A stretch of DNA of 64,000 nucleotides from Lonicera japonica. Taxonomy: Eukaryota > Streptophyta > Magnoliopsida > Dipsacales > Caprifoliaceae. Made by a program: the position numbers and the translations under genes. The stretch lies in contig CM038467.1 in assembly GCA_021464415.1 (NCBI GenBank), positions 55,572,734-55,636,733 on the forward strand. The letters run 5' to 3'. Below the pieces are notes generated by a model. It had not been told where the DNA came from, ran no database searches, and saw only the letters and a list, made by a program, of their open reading frames with translations. Shown piece by piece: positions 1 to 15,129 of the stretch (the stretch's first letter is position 1; the number at the start of each line of letters is the position of its first letter).

Positions 1-135
1 GAAGATATATTGAAAATAAGTTTGTCGATTTAGATTCATCACACGTTACTCATTTTTATCTTATTATCGGTTCTTATTTAATTTACCGTGCCGGATGGCA
101 CGGGTATAACCTAGTTTATATATAACATAGCTTGT

Positions 136-655
136 TAACTTATTTAGGTGATGAACTGATAAAGAGATCTTCCTAATGGGTCGTTAAAGCATAAAATTGA
201 ACAAGCTAATCTTACTCACAAACTCATAAAAGAATATCTTCTTTTTAGTGGAAAAAGAAAAGTATCATTCACAATTGATTGAAGGTGCAGTCAGTCGTTA
301 TATTCTCACTCTATATATATATGCATAGATATGTAGGTGATAAAAATAATAAAGAGAAAAAATATTGAATGAAGGCCATAAATATATATAATATTTAAAT
401 ATTTGATTCCTAGCGTTCTCTATATATATATACATATGTTTATTTGGGTTTAATTTGAAAATGAACAACAAAGAGTTTGTTTATTTAATTGTACAGGTGA
501 TGAATTGATAAAGAGGACATCCTTGTAAGTCGTCAAAGCCTAAAATGTGTAGTGGTGTACGCTACCTATATATCACTCACTAAAAAAGAATCTCTCTTTT
601 TTAGTGAAAAAAGAAACACATCTCTCATGCACATGCAATTGATTAAGTGCAATAC
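136..655. repeat. Imperfect direct duplication, about 160 bp, two copies
   Basis: The stretch around 136-295 recurs, diverged, at about 484-655. Both copies contain a GTGATGAAYTGATAAAGAG start, a GTCGTYAAAGC block, a CTTTTTAGTG(G)AAAAAGAAA block and then CAATTGATT. They are separated by AT-rich filler. No coding potential links them. The origin is unknown; a local duplication or two ends of one old element would both fit. Confidence 0.6.
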
Positions 656-1169
656 TATGTGAAGTAGTTAGGGAGAATCTATAGCGAAAGCAAGTCTTGA
701 AAAAGGGGCTTGATGGTGACAAGATGGTTATGGAGCTACGGCGGAACCAAAGCGAAAGCAAGTCTTCAGAGAAGATTTTGACGATGGCAGTGATGCCAGC
801 TAAAAGCCTTGTTAGGGGCAGTTTCAAAAAATTCCTTGAAGAGGCAATTTGATTGTGAAAGTCCCATTGGGTATCATTTAGTTAGGCAAATTAGGATTGT
901 CAATTTTGAGCAAAAAGGGTATAGAAAGCAAACCCCAATCCAGCCGCGCGCTACGGAAGATTTTACTATACTGGAATTTATTGCGAAGCTCAAAGACGGA
1001 TTTCTTAAAAATTCCTTTAACATGTATAATTTTATGTGCTCTTTAATGTGAGATTTTATTTGAAATTTTCAAAATTATTTTTTTAAAAAAAATTTAATTT
1101 TTTATCCGGATAATTGGTGTTTTATTTCCTTATTATTTAAGAATTGCTTTAAGTGACTTAATATATCTA
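656..1169. other. Intergenic stretch without a supported gene
   Basis: An 80-codon open frame lies here on the plus strand (809-1051) and a short lysine/serine-rich frame runs just upstream of it, but neither shows a recognisable domain, introns or relatives elsewhere in the window. It could be an exon remnant. From 1050 on the DNA is AT-rich and looks non-coding. Confidence 0.4.
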
Positions 1170-1910
1170 GGGTGGTGCTATTGCCACCTCACAAACTTCT
1201 TGCTTCCACTCCCACTAAAAAAAAGGTCTAAACTTCTATTTTCACCCCACCTAATTAATCATTTTCAACCAACTAATCACTCATCAACATTAATTACTAT
1301 TCATCATCATCATCATCATCTTCTTCTTCTTCTTCTTCTTCCTCCTCTTCTCTATGGTTTTTATTCAATGGTTAATAATTAACAAAAATTCAGATCTAAT
1401 TAACCCATTCTATCTCATTCAGTTCATTTCAAAAGCCAACAAAAATCCAAAAGTAATTCACAAAAACACACAAAATCTCCATTGGTGTAATACAAAAAAA
1501 ACCTTAAGTTGTAGAGAATGGTAAAGAAGAGAGAATCAAGGATTATCAAGCTAGAAAAACCTAATGAAAGAGAGATATGTTTGTTTTTATTATGTTTAAT
1601 GTTTATTTTCTTTAGTTAATATATAAAAAAAAATTGTATCAACAAAACGAATTAGAGAATCAGAACAGGTTACCTCGGTTACGGGAAACCGAAATTGGAA
1701 CACTTGTTCGGTTTTCGGTGACCGAATGTGTCATGTGAAGACGTGAAGGAGAATGATATTTTGGTTCTATAGAACCGACATTTATCATTTTTCTTGATCC
1801 ATAATGGTCGAATAAATTCCTATTACTCGTCTCTTAGGGGCCGAGGTAGTGAAAAAAATTCTAAAGGGTTATTTTCTTCTCAAAATACCTCAGTCCTTAG
1901 GAACTGAGGT
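1170..1910 (+). mobile_element. Candidate non-autonomous element with palindrome cluster (copy 1)
   Basis: The left edge begins GGGTGGTGCTATTGCC, about 490 bp of CT-rich and AT-rich DNA follows, and then come five imperfect palindromes at about 1672-1695, 1702-1729, 1757-1780, 1825-1847 and 1887-1910. Their best cores read GGTTCTATAGAACC and CAGTCCTTAGGAACTG. The same arrangement occurs in reverse orientation at 48361-48925, whose outer edge reads GGCGGCTGCTATAGACAC. Two copies sharing edge, spacing and palindromes suggest a dispersed element, perhaps a Mutator-like or CACTA-derived non-autonomous transposon with subterminal repeats. The other end and the target duplication were not found. 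Confidence 0.45.
1301..1350 (+). repeat. (CAT)n-(CTT)n compound microsatellite
   Basis: Six to seven TCA/CAT triplets run directly into about nine TTC triplets and then CCTCCTC. It lies inside the palindrome-bearing element and is not coding. Confidence 0.9.
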
Positions 1911-3964
1911 ATTGATATATATCAGCTATATATTAGTCACATGTTCACATGTTTAACGAGCATATAAATATAATTGAATTAGAGCCTCTGAATTCAAAGT
2001 TCGAACGATGTAATTTTTTGCTTTTCATGAAATTCTAAGGATCTAATTTTTTTGTATATGAATGACAACAATTTTTAGTAACTTGATTAAATTCGATCAC
2101 AGAGAATTGACCATTATCCAATTTTTTTTTTGATTAAATTCAATTTCTTTGAGTAATCTATATTATAAAACATCAAGTTTGACCAAATTTATTTTCAAAA
2201 AGGATAAAAATCTAATGGTTAAAAATATACATGTTATGGTGTGCATTAACTCTGCACCATTGGATAAGTTTTATACACACATCAAGTGTCACATCAAAGT
2301 TAAAATACCCACACCAATAATATACACACAATAAATTCTCACACACCAATAATTTTTTCTATATTAAAAATACCATAACTTAAAATAAAAAATAAAAAAT
2401 TTAATAAAAAATTAATATTTAAAATCTACAAATCAAGATCAGTTAAATAAGATCCATCATGACTATAAAATTATGTAAAAAAAATAAAAATTATTAAGTA
2501 ACATTTAACACCAATAATATACACAAAGTAAACTCTCACACACCAATAAATATTTTTACATTAAAAATGCCATAACTTCAAATAAAAAATTTAATATTTA
2601 ATATTTAAACTCTACTAATCAAGAGTGTGTTAAATAAATATTTAATTTTACATAGAAGAAGATTTAAAGAGGGTGTTAAATAAATATCCTTATGCTTATC
2701 TCTTGTATCAAAATATTAAATTACCTTATTAATTTTAAAATTGTATCAAAACATAACTAAATAAATTAATATTTTAAATGTATTAATTTTGTAAGTTAGA
2801 GAAGAGAACATAACTAAATAAATTATGGGCCATTGGATTGTTGAACCAGTCTTGAACATTGGATTGTTAAATTGATTTACGACTTTTGGATTAAAAAAGA
2901 TAGTGGTCAAATCAATGAATAATATTTCCTTGATTTACATTATAGATATATGATAAAATTATTTGTATGTGGGCGGCCAGGATGTGTCATAAATAGTGGC
3001 AATAAAATAATAGAACTTTTTTTAATGAATACATCAAAAATAATAGGGGACATAAGTTAGTTAATACATCAAAAATATGCATGCGAATGCTCCACAAGTT
3101 ATGAAAAGCAAGTTCTGTAAAATGCAACTTTAAAGTCAGAAAGCATAATTAATGGAAATTCTTCATTAACTAGAAGGGAATATATATTTAAGTAATTTCT
3201 AAAGTAAATGTGTGAATGTTAGTTCATATTAAATATAAGAATAACTATTGCTCGATGACAATACTCACAGAAATTGTCCTAGCGTCTTCTTAATTAATTA
3301 ATTATCGATTGTTGTGAACTATGATTACTTAGTCAATGTTTATTACGGTGAATTTCATAAAATTTCTCCTTTAATTATCGATGCTTATGTTTCCAAATAA
3401 AAAATTTTCTAACTACGCCAGTAATTATGTATTTTTTTTTCTTTTTACCATGAGGTATCCTTACACACGTATTAGAATAAGACTAATCTTTTGCTTGGAA
3501 AATTAATTCTCCCTACAACAAGTGTTTCCAACAAGAATCAACATCTGCAATGCAAAAATGGTTAGCCCACTTAAAACACAGATTATTACCTACGCCAAAC
3601 TAATAATAATTTTGTGTGCATGTTGAAGTGTAATGTTTTCCAATAAAGAAAAATATGGACTACAATAACAAAAACCGCTGACTCCAAGTGTGACCCGAAC
3701 CAAGGATCTCCCAAACCCGTGTGAGCGCCTTTATAATTATTCCCACAATATTTTATTTTCTAATAATGTTTGCTGATTGTCTCATTTGATGGTCTCATTA
3801 TTTATACTATTTAATACGGGTTTATATATATATATATATATTCTAAATAAACAACTATATAATCATTGATCTATGAATTATTCTTTCATTTGTCGTTGAA
3901 CCCATGAAAAAGAATTGCAAGAGAAAATACATTATATCTGTGAAAAATAAAACTAGATAACTTG
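1911..3964. other. AT-rich intergenic DNA with a diverged direct repeat
   Basis: No gene is supported. A block at about 2310-2410 is repeated at about 2508-2605; both carry ACACCAATAATATACACA, then TCTCACACACCAATAA and CCATAACTTMAAATAAAAAA. Dinucleotide TA runs occur near 3828. A B-box-like motif on the minus strand near 3690 hints at a tRNA-derived SINE remnant but lacks a convincing A box. Confidence 0.5.
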
Positions 3965-3967
3965 AAA

Positions 3968-4023
3968 AAGAAGAAGAAGAAGAAGAAGAAGAAGAAGAAG
4001 AAGAAGAAGAAGAAGAAGAAGAA
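3968..4023 (+). repeat. (GAA)n microsatellite, about 18 units
   Basis: An uninterrupted run of GAA/AAG triplets, purine-only on the plus strand. It is flanked by AT-rich intergenic DNA. Confidence 0.95.
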
Positions 4024-4407
4024 ATTGTGAGAAATATACTGTAGGGTTTATTAAAAGTTAAGAAAATAAGAGATTCAAAGAAAGTAGTGAAATGGCATAA
4101 TTTAGCGAGTACAGTTGATTAAATTTGGCGAGCAATAGCGAACTAAATGAGAGCCTGAATTCAAGAGAAGAAACTGAGGGTCTTTTTTCATTTTTCAATG
4201 ACCTACACTAATCTACTTGCTCGCATGAGTGTTATGTATTAAATTTTAATTTGTTTTAAATGCAATATTAAATCCTACACTTTTTATTAATTTACACTTT
4301 ACTCTGTAAATATTTTGATAACTACAAATATGGGGAAAAAAATTGAAAATTTGAGAACATTTAGCCACATTGTCTCGGTCGATGTATATGTATATTCAGG
4401 GAAAGAG

Positions 4408-7539
<3,132 letters not shown>

Positions 7540-7697
7540 AAGAGTCCAACCAAGGCTAGCCCATCCCGAACCCAAATTCATAGTAGTGTAATAACTATTT
7601 GGCATATGAGAGAATCAAGTGCAGAATATTTGAATTGAATCTTGAGTTCTAACCAAGGAAATAAAAAAAAATGTTCAAATTAATTAATCAACACTAA

Positions 7698-7785
7698 GGC
7701 TCCGTTTGATAGCAACATGGAAAATGAAAATAAAAACAACTAATTTTGGTGAGAAAATGGAAAAGAAGTTGAGGCATATGGTGAG
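7698..7785 (+). mobile_element. Left arm of a Tourist-like MITE split by a retrotransposon
   Basis: The arm begins GGCTCCGTTTGATAGCAAC and is preceded by TAA (7695-7697). Its terminal inverted partner is at 26670-26702 and is followed by TAA (26703-26705). A TAA target duplication with a GG...GTTTG terminus is typical of PIF/Harbinger Tourist-like MITEs. The arm is interrupted at 7785 by the LTR retrotransposon; the two arms together are about 305 bp. Confidence 0.85.
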
Positions 7786-9276
7786 TGTAGACACCCCGAT
7801 CCGTGACCCCCGCAAGAACCCTAGTGACCTTCAAAAACTACTGTTTTTGGGCCCGAGACCCACCCGAGCACCCGAAACTACCCCGAAAGGGTTTGTTGGC
7901 CAACAAACCTGTTTTTAAGAGAGATTGTCGCGCGACAATCCCTCCTGACACCAGACCATCCACTCTCTGACACATCAGTCTGTCAGAAACATCACTTCAG
8001 CCGTTTGTCGCGCGACATTGGACACATTGTCGCGCAACATATGCCCCTTTTGGGGAAGTGTCGCGCGACAATCTTCCCCGAGCAGTATAAATAGGCCAAC
8101 ACCCCCCAAGGGTTCAGGGCAGCAACTTGGGATTGAAGAATTCTAAGCTTTAAGTTTGATTTTCTAGTCTTTTATCAAGCATTCTCTATTATCGTCTTAT
8201 TTCTGAAGAATTATCGAATCTATTCCCGACATTCGACGCATCCCGTCTCTAGAATCGAATTCTCGAAAATATCTTAAGAAGGAAAATATTATCATCGCCG
8301 AAAATCTCTCCGCTGTATTATATTTTCTTTCTTATTATTATTCTCGTCTGGAAGGTAAAGAAAGTCTCTTCTAGTATTTAACATTAAATATCTGTGTACT
8401 TGTTTTATTTCTATCGTTTTGTCCACGTTTTGTTTGAATAAACTTATTGCCAAGTTACCAATAGTCTACCGTTTTCAAAGCAAAAGACCCTGATAAAACC
8501 ATTTGCAAAACCAGAAGAGTAAGTATATTACCGTCCGGATAAAACTCTGTTTTCAAAACCCGGACCGGTAAAACTTACTTAGGAATTAAAAAACTCGGTA
8601 TATCCTTTTCATAGATTGTGATACGTCTGGTAGAACTCCCCTTAAGAGTTCTAATTCCATATTGAATTAGTTCCGATAAAAGATCCGAACTTTTACGAAA
8701 AATAGTCAAAACCCGAGAAAACCGTCATTATCCGAAAAATAATACGGGAAGCTCCCTCTCTAAAGAAAAATAACTTTTGTCACTTGTATTTGCATTTCTC
8801 AAAACTAAACATCGGATCTCGGAACACAAAGGTTTGTCATCCCTTTTCCCGTTTTTTCCAAAAATTAGGGTTTTCACTTAGAAAGTAGTAGGCTGTCAGT
8901 AAAAGCATCCAAGTTTTTCAACATAGAATAAACATATAAGACCACTAGAGACCGAAAGGGCAGAATGGGTGCTTAACACCTTCCCAAACCGTAATATAGT
9001 TTCCGAACCCTATAGAATCCTAGTTTCGTAGACAAACGTGTAAAGAAAGGCTTGTTTATAGCCTTTCCTCTTACACGACCCCTTTTGTCCGTTTTCTCGT
9101 AAAACGTACTGGCGACTCTGAACGAACCCTCTTGCATCTAGAAATAGAACATAGGGACACCTGATATGAATCAACAAAGACACTCCAGCAAATGGGACGA
9201 TGGGATCCGTTCCAACGTCCCAGACGCCCAACCTAACGGGGACGAGACCCGGGGGTCGCATTTGCGGATTCTCATA
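7786..9276 (+). repeat. 5' LTR of the 18.7-kb Tat element
   Basis: It starts TGTAGACACCCCGATCC and ends GGATTCTCATA, where the 3' LTR ends in CTCACA, so the canonical CA end has mutated to TA. U3 holds four TGTCGCGCGACA-type palindromes and a TATA box. It is about 1491 bp against 1558 bp for the 3' LTR. Most of the difference is an extra stretch with palindrome copies in the 3' copy. Confidence 0.95.
7926..8093 (+). promoter_or_regulatory. Sense LTR promoter: four CGCG palindromes and a TATA box
   Basis: The 12-mer TGTCGCGCGACA lies at 7926-7937, 8006-8017 and 8059-8070, with a one-mismatch copy (TGTCGCGCAACA) at 8028-8039. TATAAATA follows at 8086-8093, 15 nt after the last palindrome, so transcription should begin near 8115-8120. 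The CGCG core fits the VCGCGB box bound by plant CAMTA calmodulin-binding factors, but the longer perfect dyad suggests a dimeric binder. Who binds is inference. Confidence 0.75.
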
Positions 9277-9295
9277 GTGGCGACTCTGCCGGGGA
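9110..9295 (+). promoter_or_regulatory. tRNA primer-binding site and a PBS-like copy inside U5
   Basis: One base after the LTR, 9278-9295 reads TGGCGACTCTGCCGGGGA, a PBS of the TGGCGACTC class that I associate with tRNA-Arg priming in Tat/Ogre elements. The same 11 bases, TGGCGACTCTG, also occur inside U5 at 9110-9120. The copy is present in the 3' LTR (26309-26319, one change) and in the two other Tat-type LTRs of this window. Confidence 0.75.
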
Positions 9296-10028
9296 CAGTT
9301 AGAAAACTAGACTCTTATATGTGGACTTTTGTTTATCTGTGGAATCCTTGCTTTTTCTACTTTCCCTACTTATGTTAATTGATTGAGAAGAAACATTTTT
9401 CTAAAAATCGGAGTTTTTCAAAAATACGTAATCAAGATAATGATATTTGTGAAACCAAACTTTCGAACTTTACACGCACTTTCAAATCATGCATTGGTCC
9501 TATGAGTGTGAATTTACCCCAAACCCTCGGAAGTATTATAAGTGAGTAGGGAGTTGGCTTGCTTGGGCCAACATAAACCGAAAGCATTTACTTCCACTCT
9601 CCTTGGCCAAGTACGCCCCCGAGGTATATCGAGTGACGAGAACACTCACGTACCCGGGAAGTATATCAAAAGCCTCTTGCACGTACCCGCCCCTGGGGTA
9701 TATCGCAAGGTCTTGCCAAATAGGAGGGATCCTGAAGCCTTAACCGTTCGTACACCTGCACTGCATATAAGATCGAGTCGAGTTAAAACACTTGTCAAAC
9801 AGCCGTAGGGGATGTACCACCTTACGGCTTACTTTGCAACACCTTTTAAAAGACCCGAGTCTTTCCTCGACAATTTTTAGTGTTTCTTTTGGCAAAAATG
9901 GAGTCGCATCATAGTCTTCCTTCATCTTCGTCACGTGGTTTCGTCTACAGCCCTCATACGACAACAGACTGGAAGGTTGGGCCAGTCGAGATCACATCGG
10001 GAGACTAGTAAGACCAAGCACACCTGAA
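9296..10028 (+). other. 5' leader between PBS and gag
   Basis: No open frame is convincing here. The leader carries three spaced copies of a GTACSC(C)CG...GTATATC pattern (about 9609-9630, 9648-9668 and 9680-9704), then GGTCTTGCCAAATAGGAGGG. The second and third copies and the AAATAGGAGGG block recur at 30090-30175 in the leader of the older Tat element, although those two elements are otherwise strongly diverged. Packaging or translational control is possible. Confidence 0.55.
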
Positions 10029-11850
10029 ATGGCCGATGAACGCTAGAACCGAGATACGTATCAGAACCTAGTCGAGGCGTCTTCACCTCAGCCGACTTTA
10101 GCCAAGATGCATCGTTTGTTAATGACCGTCAGCATGAATCTAGCAAGCCTCACAAACGAGCAACAGAATACCCGAGTCCGAGTAGAGGAGTTGTCAGCCG
10201 TACGGACCGCACCACCGGGGTTTGAACGACTACCGCCGAATCGAGATCAAGGGCAGTCATCGCAAGTGCTTCCCCCGGTTCTAGAAACCAATCCCCCCCA
10301 AACAGGCCCTGTCATGGCCGGTCCCATTCAAACCGATCCTAACAATCAGAACCAATGGGCCCCAGATTCAGGCCCCACTTACCAACAACAAGAGCCACCC
10401 ATCATTTGGCCACAACCTCAGCAAGGCCTCGATCCCCAATACATGGCCATAAGTCCCTGCAAGACCTATTCCACCACCGGCCCCAGTAGCCCCTCCTAAT
10501 GAATACCCAGACATCAACCGACTCCGGGCAGTGTATGCAGAATCGGTTATAGCTCGGGAACAGCCCGACGAGGTGTTAAAAGAGAGCGAAGAGATGAAGA
10601 AACTGAAAGAGCAGATGAAGGTTCTGCAAAGAGGGATTTCTCTGATAAAAGGGGCAGACGAGATCACAGATATGAACGCCTTTTCCCTCTACCCAGAAGC
10701 CAGACTACCTCAGGGATTCAAGCTCCCTTCTATCACCAAATTCACAGGGACCACACCCCCCAAAACCCATCTCCAATCCTACATCAGATCCATGCAAGTG
10801 TCCGGCTGTGGAGAGCCGGAGCTGGCTCAGGCCTTTCACATGACTCTCACGGGGGCCGCCCTGAGATGGTTTTTTGATCTGGAGAAACACCACACGAAAA
10901 CTTAGGGAGATATCGTCAAGGAGTTCATGACCAAGTACGGGTCCAACGAGAATTTCGAAATTACCCGTAAACACCTGGAAATGGCCAAGCAAGGCGAGAA
11001 AGAGAGCTTCAGCGACTTTGTCACCTGCTGGAGAGAAATGGCCTCCTAAATGTCCAAGCGGCCCGATGAAGAAGAGTAGTTGGAGATCATACATAAGAAT
11101 TTTACTCCAGCTGTATTGAACTGCATGGGAAAACATGTATTCCCACACTTCAGAGCCCTGTTGAGTATGGGGTCACAAGTAGAGGAAGAATTGGCCAAGA
11201 AGGCAGAAACAGATACCAAGAAAGCCTCTTACACCGGGAGAAAGACGGCCACTCCAGCCGTAAACCAACTAAGCTCATACCCGTATCAACAAAACCCATT
11301 TCAACAGTCACAACAAGTCCCTCCAATGAATTGGCCTGCACAAGGAGACTTTTCGAGCACCGAGGCCAAGAAAAGGAGAAATTTCTGCACCCTTCCCACT
11401 ACCCTAGTCAAAAGCCTGGAACTACTCCGAAAGGCCGGACTGATCACTCCACTTAACCCGCGCCCCCCACCAAACCCTATTCCCAGCACCTGGAGAATGA
11501 ATGAGAACTGTTCATACCATCAAGCAGCGGGCCATGACACGGAACGCTGCTTTACTCTTCGCCATCGTATCCAGGACCTTATTGAAGCCGGAACCATCCT
11601 CGCACCCGGCGGGCCCAATGTTACCAACAACCCCCTTCCCAATCATGCTCCACCTGCGGGAATTAACGCCTTGACCACTGATGAAGAAGGCTTTGACCCC
11701 GTAGGACTCATTTGGGATGACCTAGCCTATAAGGCGCCCGTTATGCTACCAGCAAAGGCTCAAGTTGCCCTAGGCCTCAATCCGATAATCGACCAATGGA
11801 TGGCCAAGATGAACTTCCTACTTGGGCAGGGTTTAGGAAAGACAAATTAG
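10029..11850 (+). pseudogene. gag: gag region of the 18.7-kb Tat element (broken)
   Basis: Capsid/nucleocapsid polyprotein region, about 600 codons. The chosen ATG at 10029 is in frame with the next one at 10107. The N-terminal part is proline/glutamine-rich. The capsid region (Retrotrans_gag type) runs from about 10690 to 11130 and includes LPQGFKLPSITKF and ALRWFFDLE. A Tat-type zinc-knuckle-like CxYHxxxGHxTxxC follows at about 11510-11555. Breaks: stop codons at 10044, 10903, 11047, 11077 and 11848, and a frameshift near 10455. Frame and spacing continue directly into protease, so gag and pol were probably one polyprotein. Most stops are explained by one transition from CAG, CGA or TGG. 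Confidence 0.9.
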
Positions 11851-14800
11851 GGGATCTTGCAACCACTCATAATCAAAACCAATCCCGGAAAATCTGGAAT
11901 AGGATGGACCTAGGAGAAGAAGGAACAGCTGTGGAAACCCCGAGGCCCCACTAAAGAGATAATCTGTATGACAGAAACCTCCCCCGGGACTTTCAGTTGG
12001 TCGGCAGAGCCAGAGACATCAGAAATTTCAGAGGGATCAGACCCAGCATCCCTTTGGATACAACAAATTACCCGCTCAGGAAAGGTATACTAGCCACCAC
12101 CCACGGATGCCGAGAAATCACCACCTCCTAAAGAAATAGGAGGAGACCGGGTACTGGAACAATTGAAGAAAACTCAGGCACATATCACCATTTGGGGCCT
12201 CTTGGTTGCCTCCAAACCTCACAGGACCGCCTTCATCAAACTCCTAGACGAGGCCGTCATATCACCCGATTCCACGCCAGAACAACTGCCAAACATGATT
12301 GGGTCACTCACAATCCAAAGAAGTCTGTCATTCTTAGATGAAGACTTATCTCCATTGGGAAGGAAACACAGCCTGGCCCTCCATATCACTGTTCGGACTC
12401 GATGAAAAATCTTGCCGCAAGTCCTCATCGAAAACGGGTCAACCATAAACGTCTGCCCCTGAAAACCGCCAGATGCTTGGGTATCTTGGATTCAGAGATT
12501 TCTCCATCTGCCGTAACCGTCAGGGCCTATGACAACACCAGGAGAGCCGTTTTGGGTTCTCTGAAGCTTGATCTCGTGGTCGATCCCGGAAACTTTTCAG
12601 CCAACTTTCAAATCATAGATATTCCCACCAGTTTTAACCTACTGTTGGGAAGGGCATGGCTACACGACATAGGAGCACTCCCCTCCTCCTTACACCAAAA
12701 GATCAAGATACCATTCGAGGGGAACATAATCACCATCCAAGGAGATCCTGAAAGGACCTTGGCAGATCTGGAGTTACCTGTATTGGGCATCGGGAGTCAG
12801 AGTATACAGCTGGGAGGCTTTTCCTACGAGCCTCAAGTACAAACTCTCAGCACTGAGATAATCGAGTATCTTTCCCCTGACAATATCCCCGGTCTCAACA
12901 CCAAGATCACAAACATGCTGAGAATGATAAAATACTTACCTGGAGCCAGTCTGGGAATGGGACAGCCAGGATTACTTCAAGCCTTGGTACCGGTAATGAG
13001 GCACGAAAAAGAAGGATTGGGGTACCAACACACCGCAGAAGACGACCAAGAGAGAAGGAGCCGAGGGCCTCAGTATCTGAGTTTTAGCTCTCTGAATGGG
13101 TTTTTCGTCAAAGAAGGAGAAGACTTTCCCTTTTGCGGCTTTCAAGAACCTTGGAGAAACAGCGACGGAGAGAACCTTCCGGGATGGAAAATCTTCTATG
13201 AAGAGGACCTGTATATCAAGAAAAACATCATACACAGCTTCTCTACCAAGTTCACAATCGGGCCGAAGGAAGAAAATAAAGACAAGAAAGATGAGGAGGA
13301 AGAAATGATCAGAGATCTCTTCGATATCATGGCTCTGGGGGATAACGAGCCAAGAGACGACTCTGTACACTTGATATACGCTGATCCGGACTACCAAGGA
13401 GGAAGGCGAAAGAGTGAAATTGTAAGGGTGAGAGGCAAGAGTGAGGGTAAGGCTAGGGAGGAGTCACTCCTAGATTTAGTTTTTAAACTTGTACCTGTAA
13501 ACACTATTATCAATGAAGAAAACTCTGTTTTGCGTTATCCTGTTATTTTTAATTCTGTAATTGCTTATATGGAGGTGGAAAGACTGAACGAACACCCTGA
13601 ATGGGAGGAGCAGCGTATACAGAGCGAGGAAGGAGACACTCTTGTAATTAACCTCGGGACAAAAGAGGAAAGAAAAGAGGTCCGTATTGGGGCAAGTCTA
13701 AGTGAGATAGAAAGAGAGGAATTCACACAAACTCTGAAAGAGTACGTGGATGTCTTCGCCTGGTCTTATGTGGATATGCCAGGTTTGAACAGTCAGATAG
13801 TCATGCACGAGATACACACCAAGCCGAAATTTAGGCCCGTCAAGCAGAAGTTGAGAAAACTAACGCCAGAATGGTCCTTGAAGATGAAAGAAGAAGTGAT
13901 GAAACAATTGAGTGTGGGTTTCTTACGGGTGATCGATTACCCTTCATGGTTAGCCAACATTGTGCCCGTTCCAAAGACAAATGGGAAAGTCCGCATGTGT
14001 GTGGATTACCGAGATCTTAACAAAGCTTGCCCAAAAGATGATTTCCCATTACCCAACATCGACTTGATAGTGGATAATACCGCCAACCATGCCCTGAAAT
14101 CCTTTGTAGATGGTTTTGCCGGGTATAATCAGATCAAGATGCACCCGGATCACCAGGAGAAAATTGCATTCATCACACCTTGGGGAACATACTACTACAC
14201 TGTTATGCCATTCGGGCTAAAGAATGCCGGAGCAACATATCAAAGGGCAGCAACAGCTATCTTCCACGACATGATTCACAAAGAGGTAGAGGTGTATGTG
14301 GACGACATGATAATCAAGTCAAAGGAGAGGGAAGGCCATGTATCAGCTTTACGAGCTTTCTTTGACCGCCTTTGCCAGTACCAGATGAGGCTCAATCCGC
14401 AGAAATGTGTGTTCGGGGTAACCAAGGGAAAACTCCTGGGCTATGTCGTCAGTAAAAAGGGAATCGAGGTAGACCCTGCCAAAGTTTGAGCTATCCAAGA
14501 CATGCCCGAACCCCGTACCGAGAAAGAAGTTCGAGGATTCTTGGATAATTTGCAGTACATTAACAGGTTCATTTCTCAACTCACGCAGACTTGTGAACCC
14601 ATCTTCAAACTCCTAAGGAAGTCTTCACCAGGAAAATGGGACGATCAGTGCCAAAAGGCTTTTGACAGAATTAAGGATTACCTCTCCAACCCCCCAGTTC
14701 TAGCCCCACCACAGACCGGACTGCCACTAATTCTATACTTGACCGTCATGGATTCGGCTGCAGGAGCCATGCTAGCCCAACATCTGACCGACACACGGAA

Positions 14801-15125
14801 AGAGCAGGCCATCTACTACATTAGCAAGAAATTGTCCCCATTTGAGATAAACTACACTCCTTTGGAGAAATCATGCACCGCTCTCATCTGGGTAACACAG
14901 AAATTACGGCATTACATGCTGGCTTTCTCGGTCATCCTGGCATCACGAATCGATCCGTTGAAATACCTCTTCGAGAAACCGGCTCTCTCAAACCGTATGG
15001 CAAAATGGTTATTCTTACTCTCTGAATTTGACGTCACCTACGTAACTCATAAGGCAGTCAAAGGCAAGATCATAGCTGATTACCTGGCCCACAATCCAAT
15101 ATTGGGAGACATGCTAGAAGAAGCC
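11851..15125 (+). pseudogene. pol: pol region: protease, reverse transcriptase, RNase H (broken)
   Basis: The protease site appears at about 12425-12460 as VLIENGSTINVCP; the usual catalytic D is E here, and the older Tat element keeps VDNGS. A one-base frameshift follows near 12460. The reverse transcriptase spans about 13860-14490 with CVDYRDLNKACPKDDFPLP, FAGYNQI, MPFGLKNAGATYQR and an intact catalytic YVDD near 14300. A TGA at 14487 interrupts the thumb. The first RNase H spans about 14640-15080 (AIYYISKKL, NYTPLEK). Several nonsense codons lie between 11851 and 12405. It would act in the cytoplasmic virus-like particle, copying element RNA into DNA. Confidence 0.92.
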
Positions 15126-15129
15126 GAAT

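Noticed and set aside
809..1051. 80-codon plus-strand frame
   Set aside because: No recognised motif, no neighbours and no homologue in the window; kept only as a remark.
3655..3725. Minus-strand B-box-like GGTTCGGGTCACAC
   Set aside because: No convincing A box and no tRNA fold; too weak to list as an element.
9010..9378. Open frames inside the LTR (and 26209-26502)
   Set aside because: They lie in U5 of an LTR, are mirrored in both LTRs and show no domain.
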